From NCBI GenBank assembly GCA_017165825.1, contig CM029393.1:6013138-6077137 (forward strand): a DNA stretch of 64,000 nt, in the 5' to 3' direction. The stretch is from Hepsetus odoe. Its lineage: Eukaryota; Chordata; Actinopteri; Characiformes; Hepsetidae. The notes below the pieces were generated by a model. That model saw only the letters and a list, made by a program, of their open reading frames with translations, was not told the origin of the DNA and did no database searches. How positions within the stretch are numbered: the stretch's first letter is position 1; each line of letters starts with the position of its first letter. This document shows positions 35,721-47,682 of this stretch, piece by piece. The translations under genes and the position numbers were made by a program.

Positions 35721-35866
35721 CCAGGCTTACAACTACACATACATGGAAACACACTCGCACAGCTCAGTCCTGGACCAGCTTAAATTTTTCATCATGCGCG
35801 TGTGAGGCTGCTTTGCTTCCTTGCAGTCCCTTGTATAAAAAAAAATGGTTCAGTCTAACTTTGTCC

Positions 35867-35873
35867 CATTCCA
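35867..35873 (+). promoter_or_regulatory. candidate miR-1/206 site 1 (CATTCCA)
   Basis: CATTCCA is a 7mer-A1 seed match to the miR-1/miR-206 family. Mammalian Pax7 3'UTR is a reported target of miR-1, miR-206 and miR-486 during myogenic differentiation. Here only the seed match is seen. Confidence 0.4.
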
Positions 35874-35961
35874 ATAGCCACCCCAGCCAGTCTCATAAAG
35901 GGTACAAGGCAAATGCCTACAGTCGCTCCAAGGACTGCTACAGTCTTTATTTCCACCATGC

Positions 35962-35969
35962 TGTATATA
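35962..35969 (+). promoter_or_regulatory. candidate Pumilio response element
   Basis: TGTATATA fits the UGUANAUA consensus bound by PUF proteins. It lies about 240 nt after the stop, so it is present with either polyadenylation site. Confidence 0.4.
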
Positions 35970-36255
35970 GTTGTCTATGAATTCCAATGTCATTCAAATT
36001 GATAATCTTTTTATTTGCTATTGATATTGTTCTGATAATGATCCTCTTCATATTTGTTGTAATTTCAATGATTGTCCTCTTACTTTCTTAACGCATCTGC
36101 ACCATTCTGCTCTTCCTCCTCTCTGGAGCCAAAATCTTCATGTGAAATGTGCTTCGCTAGCATACTAGCATGTGGATGATGGTTTTCCACTTCCCCATGT
36201 CACGGAGCCCCAGTGCTCCTGAGCGAATTTGACCTTCACTTTCATATTTCACTTG

Positions 36256-36262
36256 ACATTCC
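36256..36262 (+). promoter_or_regulatory. candidate miR-1/206 site 2 (ACATTCC)
   Basis: ACATTCC is a 7mer-m8 match to the miR-1/206 seed, the strongest of the three sites in this UTR. Confidence 0.45.
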
Positions 36263-36830
36263 GTAAGAACTTGGCCACTCTGTGGGAAGTCTGGCTAAGT
36301 GCGTTCTGCTGGGAATTAGAGTCGTCTTTTGATAGACAAATGTTCTCTCCCCCTCCACCCCACCCCGCTCCTCTCATGCCTTTTCTGTCCTTAGCAGTCC
36401 TGGGGGAAAGGGCATTGTCTTAGGAAAGAGGATTTTGGGGAAAACAATGTGCATTTTGCTTTACTTGTTAAAAAGGACCAAAGTCGCTTTCATCAACTCA
36501 AAACTAGACCTGGAGTTTAAATCACGGTTTAAAGGAGGAGTTAGTGCAAATGTAACTTTTTGCTTGGACTGTAGTTACAAAGACATATGTAGCAAATAAG
36601 TAGTTACGACCACACACCATTAGTATCACGCTGACCCGAGGCCTATTTCACCATCACCTCTTGCCTCAAATCATTGCAGAGTTACTAAGCAATCTCCAGT
36701 AGGCTTGCCCATAATGTTTCCACCCTACTGTTATCTATAAAAATGTGATAAAAATGTATAAAATTCAGGTTTCAAGATGAAAGAAAACCTTTGCATGAGT
36801 GGAGTTGTGACCAAGTATGAATTTCTGGAG

Positions 36831-36837
36831 CATTCCA
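36831..36837 (+). promoter_or_regulatory. candidate miR-1/206 site 3 (CATTCCA)
   Basis: A second 7mer-A1 match, still upstream of the proximal AATAAA. Confidence 0.4.
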
Positions 36838-37137
36838 CCTTTCCAAGCGGGTACTCCCCCCTCCACCCCTCCCCCTGCAGCACTCCCAGGAAGCGTATAG
36901 AGACCCACAGGCCGTGGCATTCGCATACACTTTGGCAAATCAAATAATCCTCTCATGCAGCAAAAGGGCACAGGTAGCACCACATCATATTCGCCGTCAT
37001 ATTTCCATTTCTTCCTTCTTTTCATTTCCAGTGGTGCCATCCTACTTTCCTCTCTCACTCATGGCCATCCTATCACAAGCACCAGGGCTTCTGTAGTCTC
37101 CTTTAATTTCAAATTTCACACGCATTTTTTTTTTCTA

Positions 37138-37143
37138 AATAAA
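37138..37143 (+). terminator. pax7: proximal polyadenylation signal AATAAA
   Basis: A canonical hexamer after a T-rich run. T- and GT-rich sequence (TGATTTTTTGACC, CTCTGTGTAG) follows within about 30 bp, as expected for cleavage near 37155-37165. It would give a 3'UTR of about 1.4 kb. Confidence 0.55.
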
Positions 37144-38172
37144 CGAGTGATTTTTTGACCTCTGTGTAGCTCTATTCACACCTCAACACAGTCTATTTAG
37201 TTGCTTATAAATGGAATTGTACAGTAGACCAAGCAGATTGTTTATCGTTTGTTTATAAAGAGTATGTTTTATACTAAAACAAAAAAAAACAATGTTCAGT
37301 GGTAGATGAAACAAGGGATCTGCGTGAGTCTTATAACGTATTTTCTTTTCTTTGTTTTGTTTTTGTGTTATCTTTACCGGTTTCTATTTCTTTGCTTTTG
37401 ATTGATATGTATCATTTACAAATAGAAAGACAAAGTGTATTATCTTTGGTTACTGTGGTAAGGTCTTGATGAAATATGATACGCAGTTTGATTCCCAAAA
37501 TTTCCAAAAATTGTGAAATGTATTTTTTGGACTCTTTCTAGCCGCCATTTAAGTGGACAGATGGATTGTGTGGTTCCTTGGGGACGGATGCCTGAATGGT
37601 TGCTTAAGAGGACCGCTCTTAAATTTGAAGAGACTGAAACTTTTCATGAGAAATGACTGATGGCTCATACCAGAAAGACAGAATCTTCTGTTGGACCAAT
37701 AAGACTGTGGGGGAACACAGCCATGCTCGGTGCTACTGGGGTTATCTCAAAGAATTCCTCATAAGGCCTCAACATATCACTAAACTATCAAGTACTAATG
37801 ACCGCACTGACCCAAGGAGGATCCCGCTGTCCCCCGATTGTGTACATTTCAAGAAGAAACTATTGAGAAACGAGTCTAAAGTGCTTCTGGCATTAGCCCT
37901 CCGTGGCTGACATGTGCATTCACCAACATTTGGATATTAAAAGTGTATTACCCGACATCCATCTCCCTCTTCGGAGTCCCTACACCCTTGAACATTTTTG
38001 TTAGCATTTGTGTTTATGCTTTCTTCCATTTGGGTTCAGCATGTGTGTGTACACGTTCTCATGGTATAATTTATTCTGCTGTATGACGTAGTAGAGTAGT
38101 GGGAAACTTGTATTTGGTAATTTCCTTCAGCCTGTTGGTGTCTTTCCTGTAACACTGGCGTAAATGTTACCA

Positions 38173-38178
38173 ATTAAA
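38173..38178 (+). terminator. pax7: distal polyadenylation signal ATTAAA
   Basis: The common variant hexamer, followed by the GT-rich element TTGTGGTTGTT at 38192-38202. It would give a 3'UTR of about 2.47 kb. A trinucleotide repeat starts right after it. Confidence 0.45.
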
Positions 38179-38203
38179 ACTCTAAAACAGATTGTGGTTG
38201 TTA

Positions 38204-38204
38204 C

Positions 38205-38244
<40 letters not shown>

Positions 38245-38340
38245 GCTACCACCACCATCATCGTTATTATCATTATTACTATAATAATAATAATTATAAT
38301 TATTATTATTATTACTCAGTTTTAGTAGCAGTAGTAGTAG
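38204..38340. repeat. compound trinucleotide repeat (ATT, ACC, AAT, GTA)
   Basis: (ATT)n at 38204-38244, then short ACC, ATC and ATT units, (AAT)n, (ATT)n again and (GTA)n to about 38340. The AAT and ATT blocks are complementary and could fold. Confidence 0.93.
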
Positions 38341-40430
38341 TGGCAATACTATTATAAGGAAATAAATAAACATATCTTAATAAAAATGCAAAGCAAAACA
38401 ACAATCTATCATTAATCGATTAACTGATCCGCAAACCTGCTTTTTTTCAAATTGTGTGCACTTTAAATGATATAAAGTTAATTGTAAACTCAAAAAAAAT
38501 AATAATTTCATGTTATTTGTAGAAATGAATATTATTAAATATATTATATGTTCTCAGTAACATTTTAATTACATTCACTGCAAAGAAGTCAAATAACATT
38601 TATTGGATTATGTTGATTTTGACCTGAACAAAAAATATCAAAATCTCCATTTTAGTTCATCCAACACAACTAGCCTCAATAAATGAAACAGAAAAAAATC
38701 TGCAGAAACATGACTATTGCTGTCTTATTTTCAAGAAAAGCGAGGCACAAGTGTGTGGTTTTTTAATCTGAACTGGACAGGGTTGAGAGAAAAAAGGCAA
38801 AACAAGTACACAGACGATAAAGAGGCGAGACTGGGTCGGGCTGGCATTCCTTAAATACCTGGCGGGCCAGGTGAGGGGAATTGGGTGTGATTAATGAGTG
38901 GTTGGCTAGAAATGCAGGCTCAGAATTCTGGAGACTGGGACCGTGGCCATGGCTGGGGTTCGGTGGTCACCGTGACAATTGCTGCTTAGATCACACTTTC
39001 ATTGATTTGTGACTGAAGTGAAATATTATGTTTCATAAAGATCGAATAGCAAGTCAGTAAAACATAAATGTGTTTCTTACATTCTGTTAAGTAAACACAT
39101 TATCAGAAGCTTGATATGTAATAAGCTTAGGGTTTGATGTCAGCCGTAGAGCTTTTTAATAAAACATTCAACTTAAAATGAGAACTTTAATGGGCTTAAT
39201 TGTTTTTCTTTGCATTATCAAATACAGCATCATTTAAAATGACCACTTTCTATTTATATTTGATGACACTTGAACCAACAGAAGTGGATTTTAATCAGAA
39301 AAAACTCCTTTATCACACATTATTGTTAAGGTTTTTTTCTGAGTATGGTGATGATTAACCTATGTATTCCTCAAACTTAACCTGGTTCATCTTTAAAATG
39401 GTACAAAATTGCAAAATAAGACAAAGCTTGGTTGCTTGTAGTAAAAAACCTTATAAAAATATACCTTTACTTAAAGAGCCTGAAGAAACAGCCACAATTT
39501 TAACGCCCCCTTTAGTATTCTGGCACTGCACAGAGATACATTCATGGTTTATAAGCTCTGCGCCTCACAATGAACCATTTTAAATCACAGCAATCATGTC
39601 CAATGTCTGTTATCTTCATGCGCTTCATTCAAGGACCTCCCGGCTCTCTGCATGTGTGTAAACGGGCTGAGGGCTGACCGCTGTGCACAGCTGTAGGAAG
39701 CTATTCATTCCTCCAGTGTCCAGCACTTAACCCCACCGCCTCCCCCACTAATGTCTGCCTGCTTTGGCCCGGCTCCATTCGCTGGAGTCTGATGTCTCAG
39801 ACTGCCGCAGTCTCTCCAGACCACTGAGAAATGCTGAACACAAACAGGAATTTCAGCTGCTCAACCCTGATGTGAGGAACATTAAATAACAGCATCCTGG
39901 GCATCCTGCACATTCGTGGCATCTGGATGATGGCACAGTAGGTGGTAATGATGTGTGTCACTCATTTTTCATGAGAAAATAAATGACTATCAGTAAAAAC
40001 ATTCTATTCATTAAAAGTAAAAAAAAAAAAAGTCTGCAAACGAAACAGCGAATTCAGTGTGTTCTTTGGATCATTTATTAACGTAAAGATGAATAATGCC
40101 TTTAACAAATTTATTTTCGACAAACTTTTCATTTATTTGTTCTTTTTTAATTGTGTCACGAGGTAAGCAAGAGAAATGACCCTTATGTGGTAAATGTTGG
40201 AAGAAATCATTTTTTAGTGGGCATTTTTACAGCGGTTAAGGTCAACTTCATTAAGTGATGCTTATTGCAGATAATATACACATTTACTCTAATTGTAACT
40301 GTAATTGGCTTATAAGGCCCTTAACACTAAGTAGCTCCAGTGAGATTTTCCCAGTCGTTAGGCATCTACCTCACTGTGGATCTGATAAATACCATAATGG
40401 TAAAAGTTACTGGCTGATTTGCAAATGAAA

Positions 40431-40669
40431 GCAGTGGTGCAGTGGTGGCCTAGTGGTTCAGCCCTGGATCAGAATATTGTGGGTTCAATTCCCTCACCAG
40501 TAGGTTGCCCTGAAGTACCCTTGAGCAAGGTACTGTCCCCATCACTGCTCCCTGGGCGCTTTCAATAGCTGCTCCCTGCTGCACGTGTGTAAGGGTGAAA
40601 CGCAGAGGTTGAATTTCATTGTGTTGTGCTGTGCTGCGTTTCACAATGACAAGAATAGTCACTTTCACT
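40431..40669 (+). mobile_element. tRNA-derived SINE, family A, complete with TSD
   Basis: A 239-bp element flanked by a perfect 9-bp duplication CAAATGAAA (40422-40430 and 40670-40678). The head has A-box-like TGGCCTAGTGGTT and B-box-like GGGTTCAATTCC. The body has the ACCCTTGAGCAAGGTACTGT and CACTGCTCCCTGGGCGC blocks, and the 3' end is AATGACAAGAATAGTCACTT. This is the best-preserved copy and likely the youngest of the four. It was presumably mobilised by a partner LINE. Confidence 0.92.
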
Positions 40670-41888
40670 CAAATGAAATAATTTATCATTTCATCACATT
40701 GGACACTAAAAGAAATGCTGCCAGTTAAACTACCTAGGAAACTATCATTCTACCTGACTAGATGTAAATAAAAGTCCTGCAGTTTGCATTTTTAATACAA
40801 ATATATCAGAAGTAAAATGGGGAATGAACTGTGCACATTTAAAAAGATCTCTCCTACTTTTCATTGTTCGTTTTGGAGGTTCCTCAGTAGAAACCTTCTT
40901 CAGAATTACATTGATGGAATATGTTTTGATGGAAGTGTGTTGGAATTTCAAAACCGAAAGAAAAATGGGTTTTTCAAGGTACGTTGCCTTTTATGAAAGT
41001 GTTTGTTATGCTGCTGTACAAGGAATTTTGTGATATCATGAATGCAGAGTTTTGCTGTCTATTTGATCAATGTGCAGCCATCTTTATTAAAAGAGATATC
41101 AGTTGTTTTCACAGCAGGAGTTCCTCAACTCTCCTCTTTCACTCATCACAGCACTAACCATGTGATTATATTTCTTAGCTGGAATGTGTGCTCGTTTTTC
41201 TGTCAAAATAAAAATGCCATCGGCTTCAGATGTTGGCCAATTTGATCTGCTTTTAAAGTTTTAATGTGGGCACCATTTTCAGTCAGCGTCAATGGGTGTT
41301 CATGTTGTTAATGTCATTATCATTTTAAAATGAATTTTTACGAAAGAGCTTTAAGATGTGCTGCCATGGCACCTACTTAAGACCCTTAACTTCTGTCTGT
41401 CTTAATCTACATGAATAAAGCACCAGTTCTCAATGGTAACATAAAAGTGGCCAAGCCAGAATTCATAACGTCCAGTTAGTGAGTTCCCACTTTAATGAAC
41501 GATCCATGTGTGGCTACATGACATGAACATACAAATTACATTACAACCGACATTAACCCTTTGTTAAATGGATGTGGATGTGGTGTGGTGTATGGCAGAT
41601 TGTTAAACATGCTGCTGGAAACCCATTCTTTCTGGATTAATGTTACTGTTTATCATGCAGCCCAGCTTTTAACAGGTGAGCTGAACTTTGTAGCTCAGCT
41701 AATGTCATAAAATGTTTTTTTTGGTGAAACAGCCAACAGCTGTTAACCCAGAACCCTGAGGAAGAGGAGAGAAGGGAGGGCTGCCAAGAGGTCACTGGCG
41801 TTGCTTTCAGTGCATTCAGTTTGATGAATATGTGCATTGTTCTGTCAAGCTACACTGTTTTATTCCTTAAGTTTTGGTCACTCAAAGT

Positions 41889-41919
<31 letters not shown>
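41889..41919. repeat. (TG)n microsatellite
   Basis: About 15 TG units. Confidence 0.95.
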
Positions 41920-41925
<6 letters not shown>

Positions 41926-42881
41926 ATGTTTATTTGTGGGTGGCATTTCCAACTGTCCCCTTTCCTGCCGTTCTGGCATGTCCAGGATTAGACCAAAGTA
42001 TGTGTTATGGTTGTCCCTTCTGCTCTAACGTGCATCCTGAGGCCTCCACCTCTGTCCCTCGTTTCCTCTCCCTCCTTTCCTCTGTCCGCCATTGCGCCTT
42101 CGCTTTGTGCCTCTCTCCTCTCCCCTCCTTTGATGCTGTAATTGATTGACTACAGGAGGAGGGATAAACAGAACCCACAAGAGCCGATTCCTCTCGCCTC
42201 TTCTGCAAAGGTTCTGATAAAAAAAAAAAAAGTCTCTGACTCTCTATATACAGCTTCCTGCACTTAGACGTACGGCGGACGAAGAAGGTGGCTAGGTGCC
42301 ATGGTGGCTTAACTCTGCCACTTTCTCCAGGGGCTGAGGCTTGTGTCCTGCCAGTAATGGGCTTGTTTAGATCAGAGGGATGGAAATGAAACTCCTGAGC
42401 TCCAGGAGCAGAGAAGGATGCCGGTGGGCCACTATCTCCCAGGAGGCAGAGGGAGCCTGGGGAGTGGAACGAGAGAAAGAGAGAGAGATGGACCTCGATT
42501 TGGATCTAATTGAGAAGAGCGGGGGTCGCTAAAAGGCTGGGCGCTAGGAAGCAGGACTGGACAGGCATGGAGAATGACAGAGTGGGCCTGATTGGGCAGG
42601 ACCAGAGAAAGCTGAAGAGCAGAATGGAGTTTAATGAAGGCGGTTTAATCAAGCCATTATTGCTCCACTTTCTGAGCATCTCACATTAAGTTTGACACAC
42701 TTAAGGGTGAAGTAAGCGAAGAGGACCAGTATCTCACCAAATGAATCCAAATGACAAAAAAATTAATAAAGAAATAAAGAAGCACTTTCCTTCAAGAGAT
42801 TCTTATCCATGACAAATGCAGTAAACCATTCATGCAAACCAATATCTTGAAACACTTTCAAAAATCTGCATTTTGTGCTAG

Positions 42882-42903
42882 TTTTTTTTTTTTTTTTTTT
42901 TTT
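42882..42903. repeat. T22 homopolymer
   Basis: Uninterrupted T run. A second T run of 16 is at 43288-43303. Confidence 0.95.
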
Positions 42904-43123
42904 GGTCAGAAATGATAGAATGGCAGCTACCAGTTAACATTAACCAATAGTGTGGATCCAGCATAAACACATAGTTCTGGGAAACACCGGAGTGACTTTT
43001 GCCCAGAAGAAGCCATCCGCTCACCGAGAGGCATCTATGGCCAATCATCCCCTTTGGTCAGTGCAGAGCTCTGTGTCAGTGTCCATCAAAGTTTGGAAGG
43101 TTTTTTTCTACTAGAGCCATATA

Positions 43124-43161
43124 TTGAAATCGACAGATGTTGACCCATCTGTCGATTTCAA
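43124..43161. repeat. perfect inverted repeat 1 (16-bp arms, 6-nt loop)
   Basis: The arms TTGAAATCGACAGATG (43124-43139) and CATCTGTCGATTTCAA (43146-43161) are fully complementary around the loop TTGACC. The flanks do not pair. There is no poly-T after it and no gene end nearby, so a terminator role is not suggested. Confidence 0.97.
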
Positions 43162-43197
43162 GAAAGATGAATTTTAATTCCTTCATGTAGTCACTCC

Positions 43198-43253
43198 ATG
43201 CAGCTCCTGCTTTGCTTGTTGGTTCAAGCAAAGCAGGAGCAGAGTTCTGCATG
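43198..43253. repeat. perfect inverted repeat 2 (16-bp arms, 6-nt loop) with outer arms
   Basis: The arms GCTCCTGCTTTGCTTG (43203-43218) and CAAGCAAAGCAGGAGC (43225-43240) are fully complementary around TTGGTT. Outer arms CATGCAG (43198-43204) and CTGCATG (43247-43253) extend the symmetry imperfectly. It has the same geometry as the hairpin about 60 bp upstream, but the sequence is unrelated. Confidence 0.96.
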
Positions 43254-43342
43254 CCTTCAAGTCAGTTGTCATCAGTCATCAGTGCAATTTTTTTTTTTTT
43301 TTTGGCCGTTGCAGTTTGTTGAAATGCTAATAGCTATCAACC

Positions 43343-43582
43343 TGAAAAAGTGACTGTCATTGTGAAACACAGCAGAGCTCATGATGAACCACAAAAAATG
43401 CATCCTCTAAATCCATACACACCTTTTAGCAGGGGCACCCAAATCCAGTGCTCAGGGAGCAGAGATGGGAACAGTGCCTTGCTCAGAGGAACCTCAGTGT
43501 AACCTACTATTCTAAGATTCGAACCCATGACCTTCTGCTCCAGGGGCCTAGTCCATAACAACTAGGCAAATGCTGCACCAGA
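43343..43582 (-). mobile_element. tRNA-derived SINE, family A, minus strand
   Basis: The reverse complement carries GTTATGGACTAGGCCCC in place of a clean A-box, B-box-like GGGTTCGAATCTT, then GAGCAAGGCACTGTTCCCAT, CTGCTCCCTGAGC and a terminal CACAATGACAGTCACTTTTT. It is diverged from the 40431 copy and carries an extra stretch in the middle. Confidence 0.87.
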
Positions 43583-45362
43583 GCAAAGAAAGAAAACAAC
43601 ACATTCAAGAGAGAAGCTTTTCAACACTGAGGCAAAAGTGAAAGATTTATCCATAGAAATGGCCACTTTAACAGTGTTTGGTGTTCAAATACATGAACTA
43701 TACAATGAATTAAGCTTGTAAGACCTTTAAACAGTAGATTATTTTACTGTACTGTATTAAAACAGTACATATTTTTTTCCTGAAGTACTCTCTTAACACG
43801 AATTCCACTCTCTGCTTCACAGAGCACAGAGAACCAGCACAGAAAGTGCCTTGACTTTCACTAAGTGGCAGTTTTATTTTCAGGACACAAGAACCGATGG
43901 ATGAAAAGTAAGCATCCCTCAGACACCGTTAGTACTAGTTCTTCAACATTGGTTCAACATGTCCCAGGCCTTAAGCTTTTTGACAAGCTCTTTGAGAATA
44001 AAGCTGGGCAGTCCATCTCCCTTAATCTTTTTTAACATTATCAACAGATACATTTTAAAAACAAGGACCAAAGGACAAAAAAGCCATATATCTTAGCACC
44101 AAAGCAAATGATCCAGTCCCATTACACTTCAGGCCTTCTTCTCTGAGGCTTATGTGACTTAAGAGTGCACGTCTCCGCATTCGTCTCTCATGGCTGTCAC
44201 GGTGAAAGCACTTACGGCAGCCCGTAATTCCCTAAATCCTGTAATTATTCCAGGATACATAATGTACCTGCACCGCGGCCTGTCTGACTTCCCACATCGA
44301 CTCCGGCTTTGCACAGACGGAGGCCTCTGTAAGCAGGGATTTCGCTCTCACGTCTGGCAGTGGGAGATTTTTCATCTGAAAGCCTCATATTCCATTTTTG
44401 CTACTTAAAAAGAAAAAAAAAAGAGTTCTAATCATATGCCAAAAGGAATTCTGGGAAGCGGAGTGAATTAAGATATTCAAAGTTGATTCATTTGGAACAA
44501 GTTGATGTCATTCAAGGTGGATCATGAAGGAACATTTCCGTACCCAGGCTTAAGACTTATCTGGCGCTGATGTCCTGCTGAAGCGTCTTTCACCTTTAAG
44601 GAGTCTCCTGAATGTGGTCTTGTTCACCTGGATCACCCGAGTTAACTTTGGGATAGAAATTATTCCAAACTTTTTCATAGACACTCTTTCTTCACACAGA
44701 TGCGCACCTAGCTCCCCTCCTCAGGAGATAAGGGAGCAGTTAAGGAGGAAAAAGAGAACAACTGAAGTTGTGAGTCTGAGAGACACTAGAACGAGATAAG
44801 AATCGCTGTGAAGCTTGGGTTTGATTTACATATAAAATCTCGGCTCGGCTCGCAGACTAATTAATATTAATAACTAAAATGGAAATGAGCTCCAGACAGA
44901 GGAGGCCCTAAGTGAAGAACAAACCCGGGCATTTTGTTAGGGAGATGTACATAAGCCCCCTTCTGAATGGAAGTGAGCGCTTAACAGGCATGACGCCTGG
45001 GCATAGACCGCCATACACAGAGACAATTTTTCTAGATAATAGCCTATCATGCAGGATACAATTTAAATTAAAAAATGCAATTTTCACCTTGAAATGAACA
45101 AATGATTACAATTTCTATACAAATTAAGGCATCCAGGCTGCGCCTCAGTACTGTGCCGGGGCCATGAAACTTGACATAATTGCCATGAAATACAGTTTCA
45201 AATATTTGTATTTTGTCCATCGCTTTATAACATGCCACTCTTGGCTTCTGTGGGTATGTGATCTCACCTTCTGGGGGAAAAAAATAACATAAGAAGGAGA
45301 GAAAATCATCAGAGATGAAAAGCCCTTCAATGGATGAGATAAAAAATGTGAAGAAGAGGAAA

Positions 45363-45379
45363 ACACACACACACACACA

Positions 45380-45413
<34 letters not shown>
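45363..45413. repeat. (CA)n microsatellite
   Basis: About 25 CA units with one TC interruption. Confidence 0.96.
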
Positions 45414-45418
<5 letters not shown>

Positions 45419-46700
45419 CGTAAATCGGTGTCGCTTGGCTCAGCAACCCCTGCAGCTATCTCTAAAAGCCAAATTATGGGCCCTTATCAGAAGAATCATA
45501 TCTAGCAGTTATCTGCTTCTATGATAGACTACCCCACTCCCCACCCTCTCTCGCTCACTCTCTCTCTCTCTTTCTTTCTCGATTTATTTGTGATTACAGA
45601 CTCTTTTTAAATAAAACATATTTAGGTTTGAGGCCAGAAAGTTCTGCCAGTTTTGGATGTGGAACTTTTTAAGGGAGTAGAGCTTGGGCAAGATCCCAGA
45701 TCCTTGTAGAATTTTGACTGATGTCTTTTTTTTCATTGAGCCACTGCTTCCACTTATTTACAGCATTCTTACCGGAAAAATAATATACAGACGCTTATGC
45801 AGGCAACTGATGCGCAAAATCTTCGTTTTACTTATGATTACGTATCACTGGTGTTGATTGGTGGACTAGAGTATCCAACGTACATCAAATAAACAATTAA
45901 AAATAATCTAATTATGGCACAGCAATCGTTAAGCAGTCCTTCAGCCATAATGATGTTATTGGTGGACAACCATTTTACTGATAAATCATTTTTCAGCAGA
46001 TTCAAACACTGGTAACTCTTTATGTGATTATATTTGTTTCTTCACAAATGTATTTTGTTGGGGCTTTATTTCCTGTTTTGAAAAGCTACTGATTGCACTG
46101 GGTCAAACATTTTATCATGAACAAGCATTAAAAATGCTCCACGTAGAGTGTGAATACAGTTTACGTTAAAAGCCGGTTTTATTGATAAATTACCTTTATC
46201 AAATTATAATACATTATAAAGTAACTGTACATTGTGGATATAGTCTGACCAACAGCCTGTTTCGATATAAAGATAATAATATAATTTAGTTTAACTGGAT
46301 TGAGTGCACAATTTTTGAAACATTTAAGAAAAACGATATTTTGCTTTTTAAAATTTTGTTAGTTCCAGTTTTCCCAGCAGAAAAACATAGTCCTGTTATT
46401 GTGCACTGAAGAAACTCTAGAAAATAAAAATGTAAAACATAAATAAATAAAATGTTTTGTTGTATTGATTAACTTTAATTGAAAGGTTTTGTACATGTCT
46501 TGTTATTATTGCACTGTTAAAAAATTTTAGGCAAATGGTTTAAAGTTGTTAATTTAGTCAATAAACATGCATTTGCTCAGAAAATACACTTTAACAACAG
46601 AAAACCTATGAAGTCAATTAAATATGTGTGTCATTCGGTTTGTTTAACCTACTTTTGGAAGTCTGTGTTGCTTCTACTTACCATCCAATAAATGTGTGTC

Positions 46701-46891
46701 TGGGATGCTGGTGGTCTAGTGGTAGGAAACTCGTCTACAGAACAAGAGGTCGCAGGTTAGATTCCCACCTCCAGCACTACCATCACTGGGTTCCTAAGCA
46801 AAACCCTTATCTTCAAGGTTCTCCAGGGAGACTGTCCCTGCAATCAGGAATCGCACGGGATAGGAGTGCTAAATGCCGTAAATGTAAATGG
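46701..46891 (+). mobile_element. tRNA-derived SINE, family B, plus strand
   Basis: Head GGTGGTCTAGTGGTAGGAAA and GCAGGTTAGATTCCC, body ACTGGGTTCCTAAGCAAAAC and CTCCAGGGAGACTGTCCCTG, tail CTAAATGCCGTAAATGTAAA. It matches 12697-12889 (opposite strand) block for block. Confidence 0.85.
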
Positions 46892-47614
46892 CTGATCGAT
46901 GCTTTATTCTAGAAATTAGACGAGGTGTTGATCACTGAAAGGACCAAAGGGAAAAGCAAACTGCTGTTCTATGTGTCCAACACACAAGGTACCATAATAA
47001 ATTTAAAACACGATGAAATCTGAATTATTTCATATAATTTAAGAATAAATAAATAAAAAAACATGTAATGTATTTATTTTGCCAGCTGGTATTTTGGCAC
47101 AGAAGTGTCATGGAAGTTTTGTTTGACTTTATTAGATTTATTAGAATATTTAAATATACTTATATTAAAATACAAGAGTGTAACTCACACATCAATTCAC
47201 CCGAAAGAAGAAAATAACACTGATGGCGATTAAAATAGAATTTAATGACTGCTGATGCTGCAATGGGTCACCAGAGGCTAAGAGTCACCCCCCCACCCCA
47301 CCACTCCCTACTCATATAAATGAGTGATATGTGCTACAGCACAGCCACTACAAAGCCTAAAGAGAGCCTATTAAAGTTCGATCTCCCCCCTGTTTCTCCT
47401 TACCCTCCTCAATCTGTGGGATCCTGTCAACCAAGAGGCACACATCAGATTTCAATAGCCGACCTCTTAATGCTGCGGGTCAGTGGCACACCGGCAACAA
47501 TTTCACACCAAAGATGAAAGGGAAATGAACAGGCAGGACGCTGGAGTGACCATGGGGCCCTGGCTAGGCTGAGTGACCCGCTTCACTGCACTCTGGGAAG
47601 GGGATGTAGAGCAG

Positions 47615-47616
<2 letters not shown>

Positions 47617-47682
<66 letters not shown>

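Larger units (their letters stand above)
35721..38200 (+). other. pax7: pax7 3'UTR (inferred extent)
   Basis: The region follows the stop without a recognisable interspersed repeat, unlike the sequence after 38.2 kb. It has two plausible polyadenylation sites: AATAAA 37138-37143 with a GT-rich stretch downstream, and ATTAAA 38173-38178 with TTGTGGTTGTT downstream. A weaker ATTAAA lies at 37936. It also contains CATTCC seed sites for miR-1/206, a Pumilio-type site and a C-rich tract near 36855-36885. Usage of either end is inferred; transcripts would be needed to fix it. Confidence 0.55.

Noticed and set aside
38740..38995. LTR retrotransposon fragment
   Set aside because: Composition and some blocks feel repeat-like, but no terminal TG/CA, primer-binding site, polypurine tract or coding remnant could be shown.
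40431..40500. tRNA gene suggested by A- and B-box motifs
   Set aside because: The cloverleaf is not maintained, and the sequence continues into a SINE body with target duplications. The same applies to the heads at 12889, 33212, 43582, 46701 and 62417.
43124..43161. Rho-independent terminator from the perfect hairpin
   Set aside because: Bacterial-type termination does not apply here, and no T run follows the stem.
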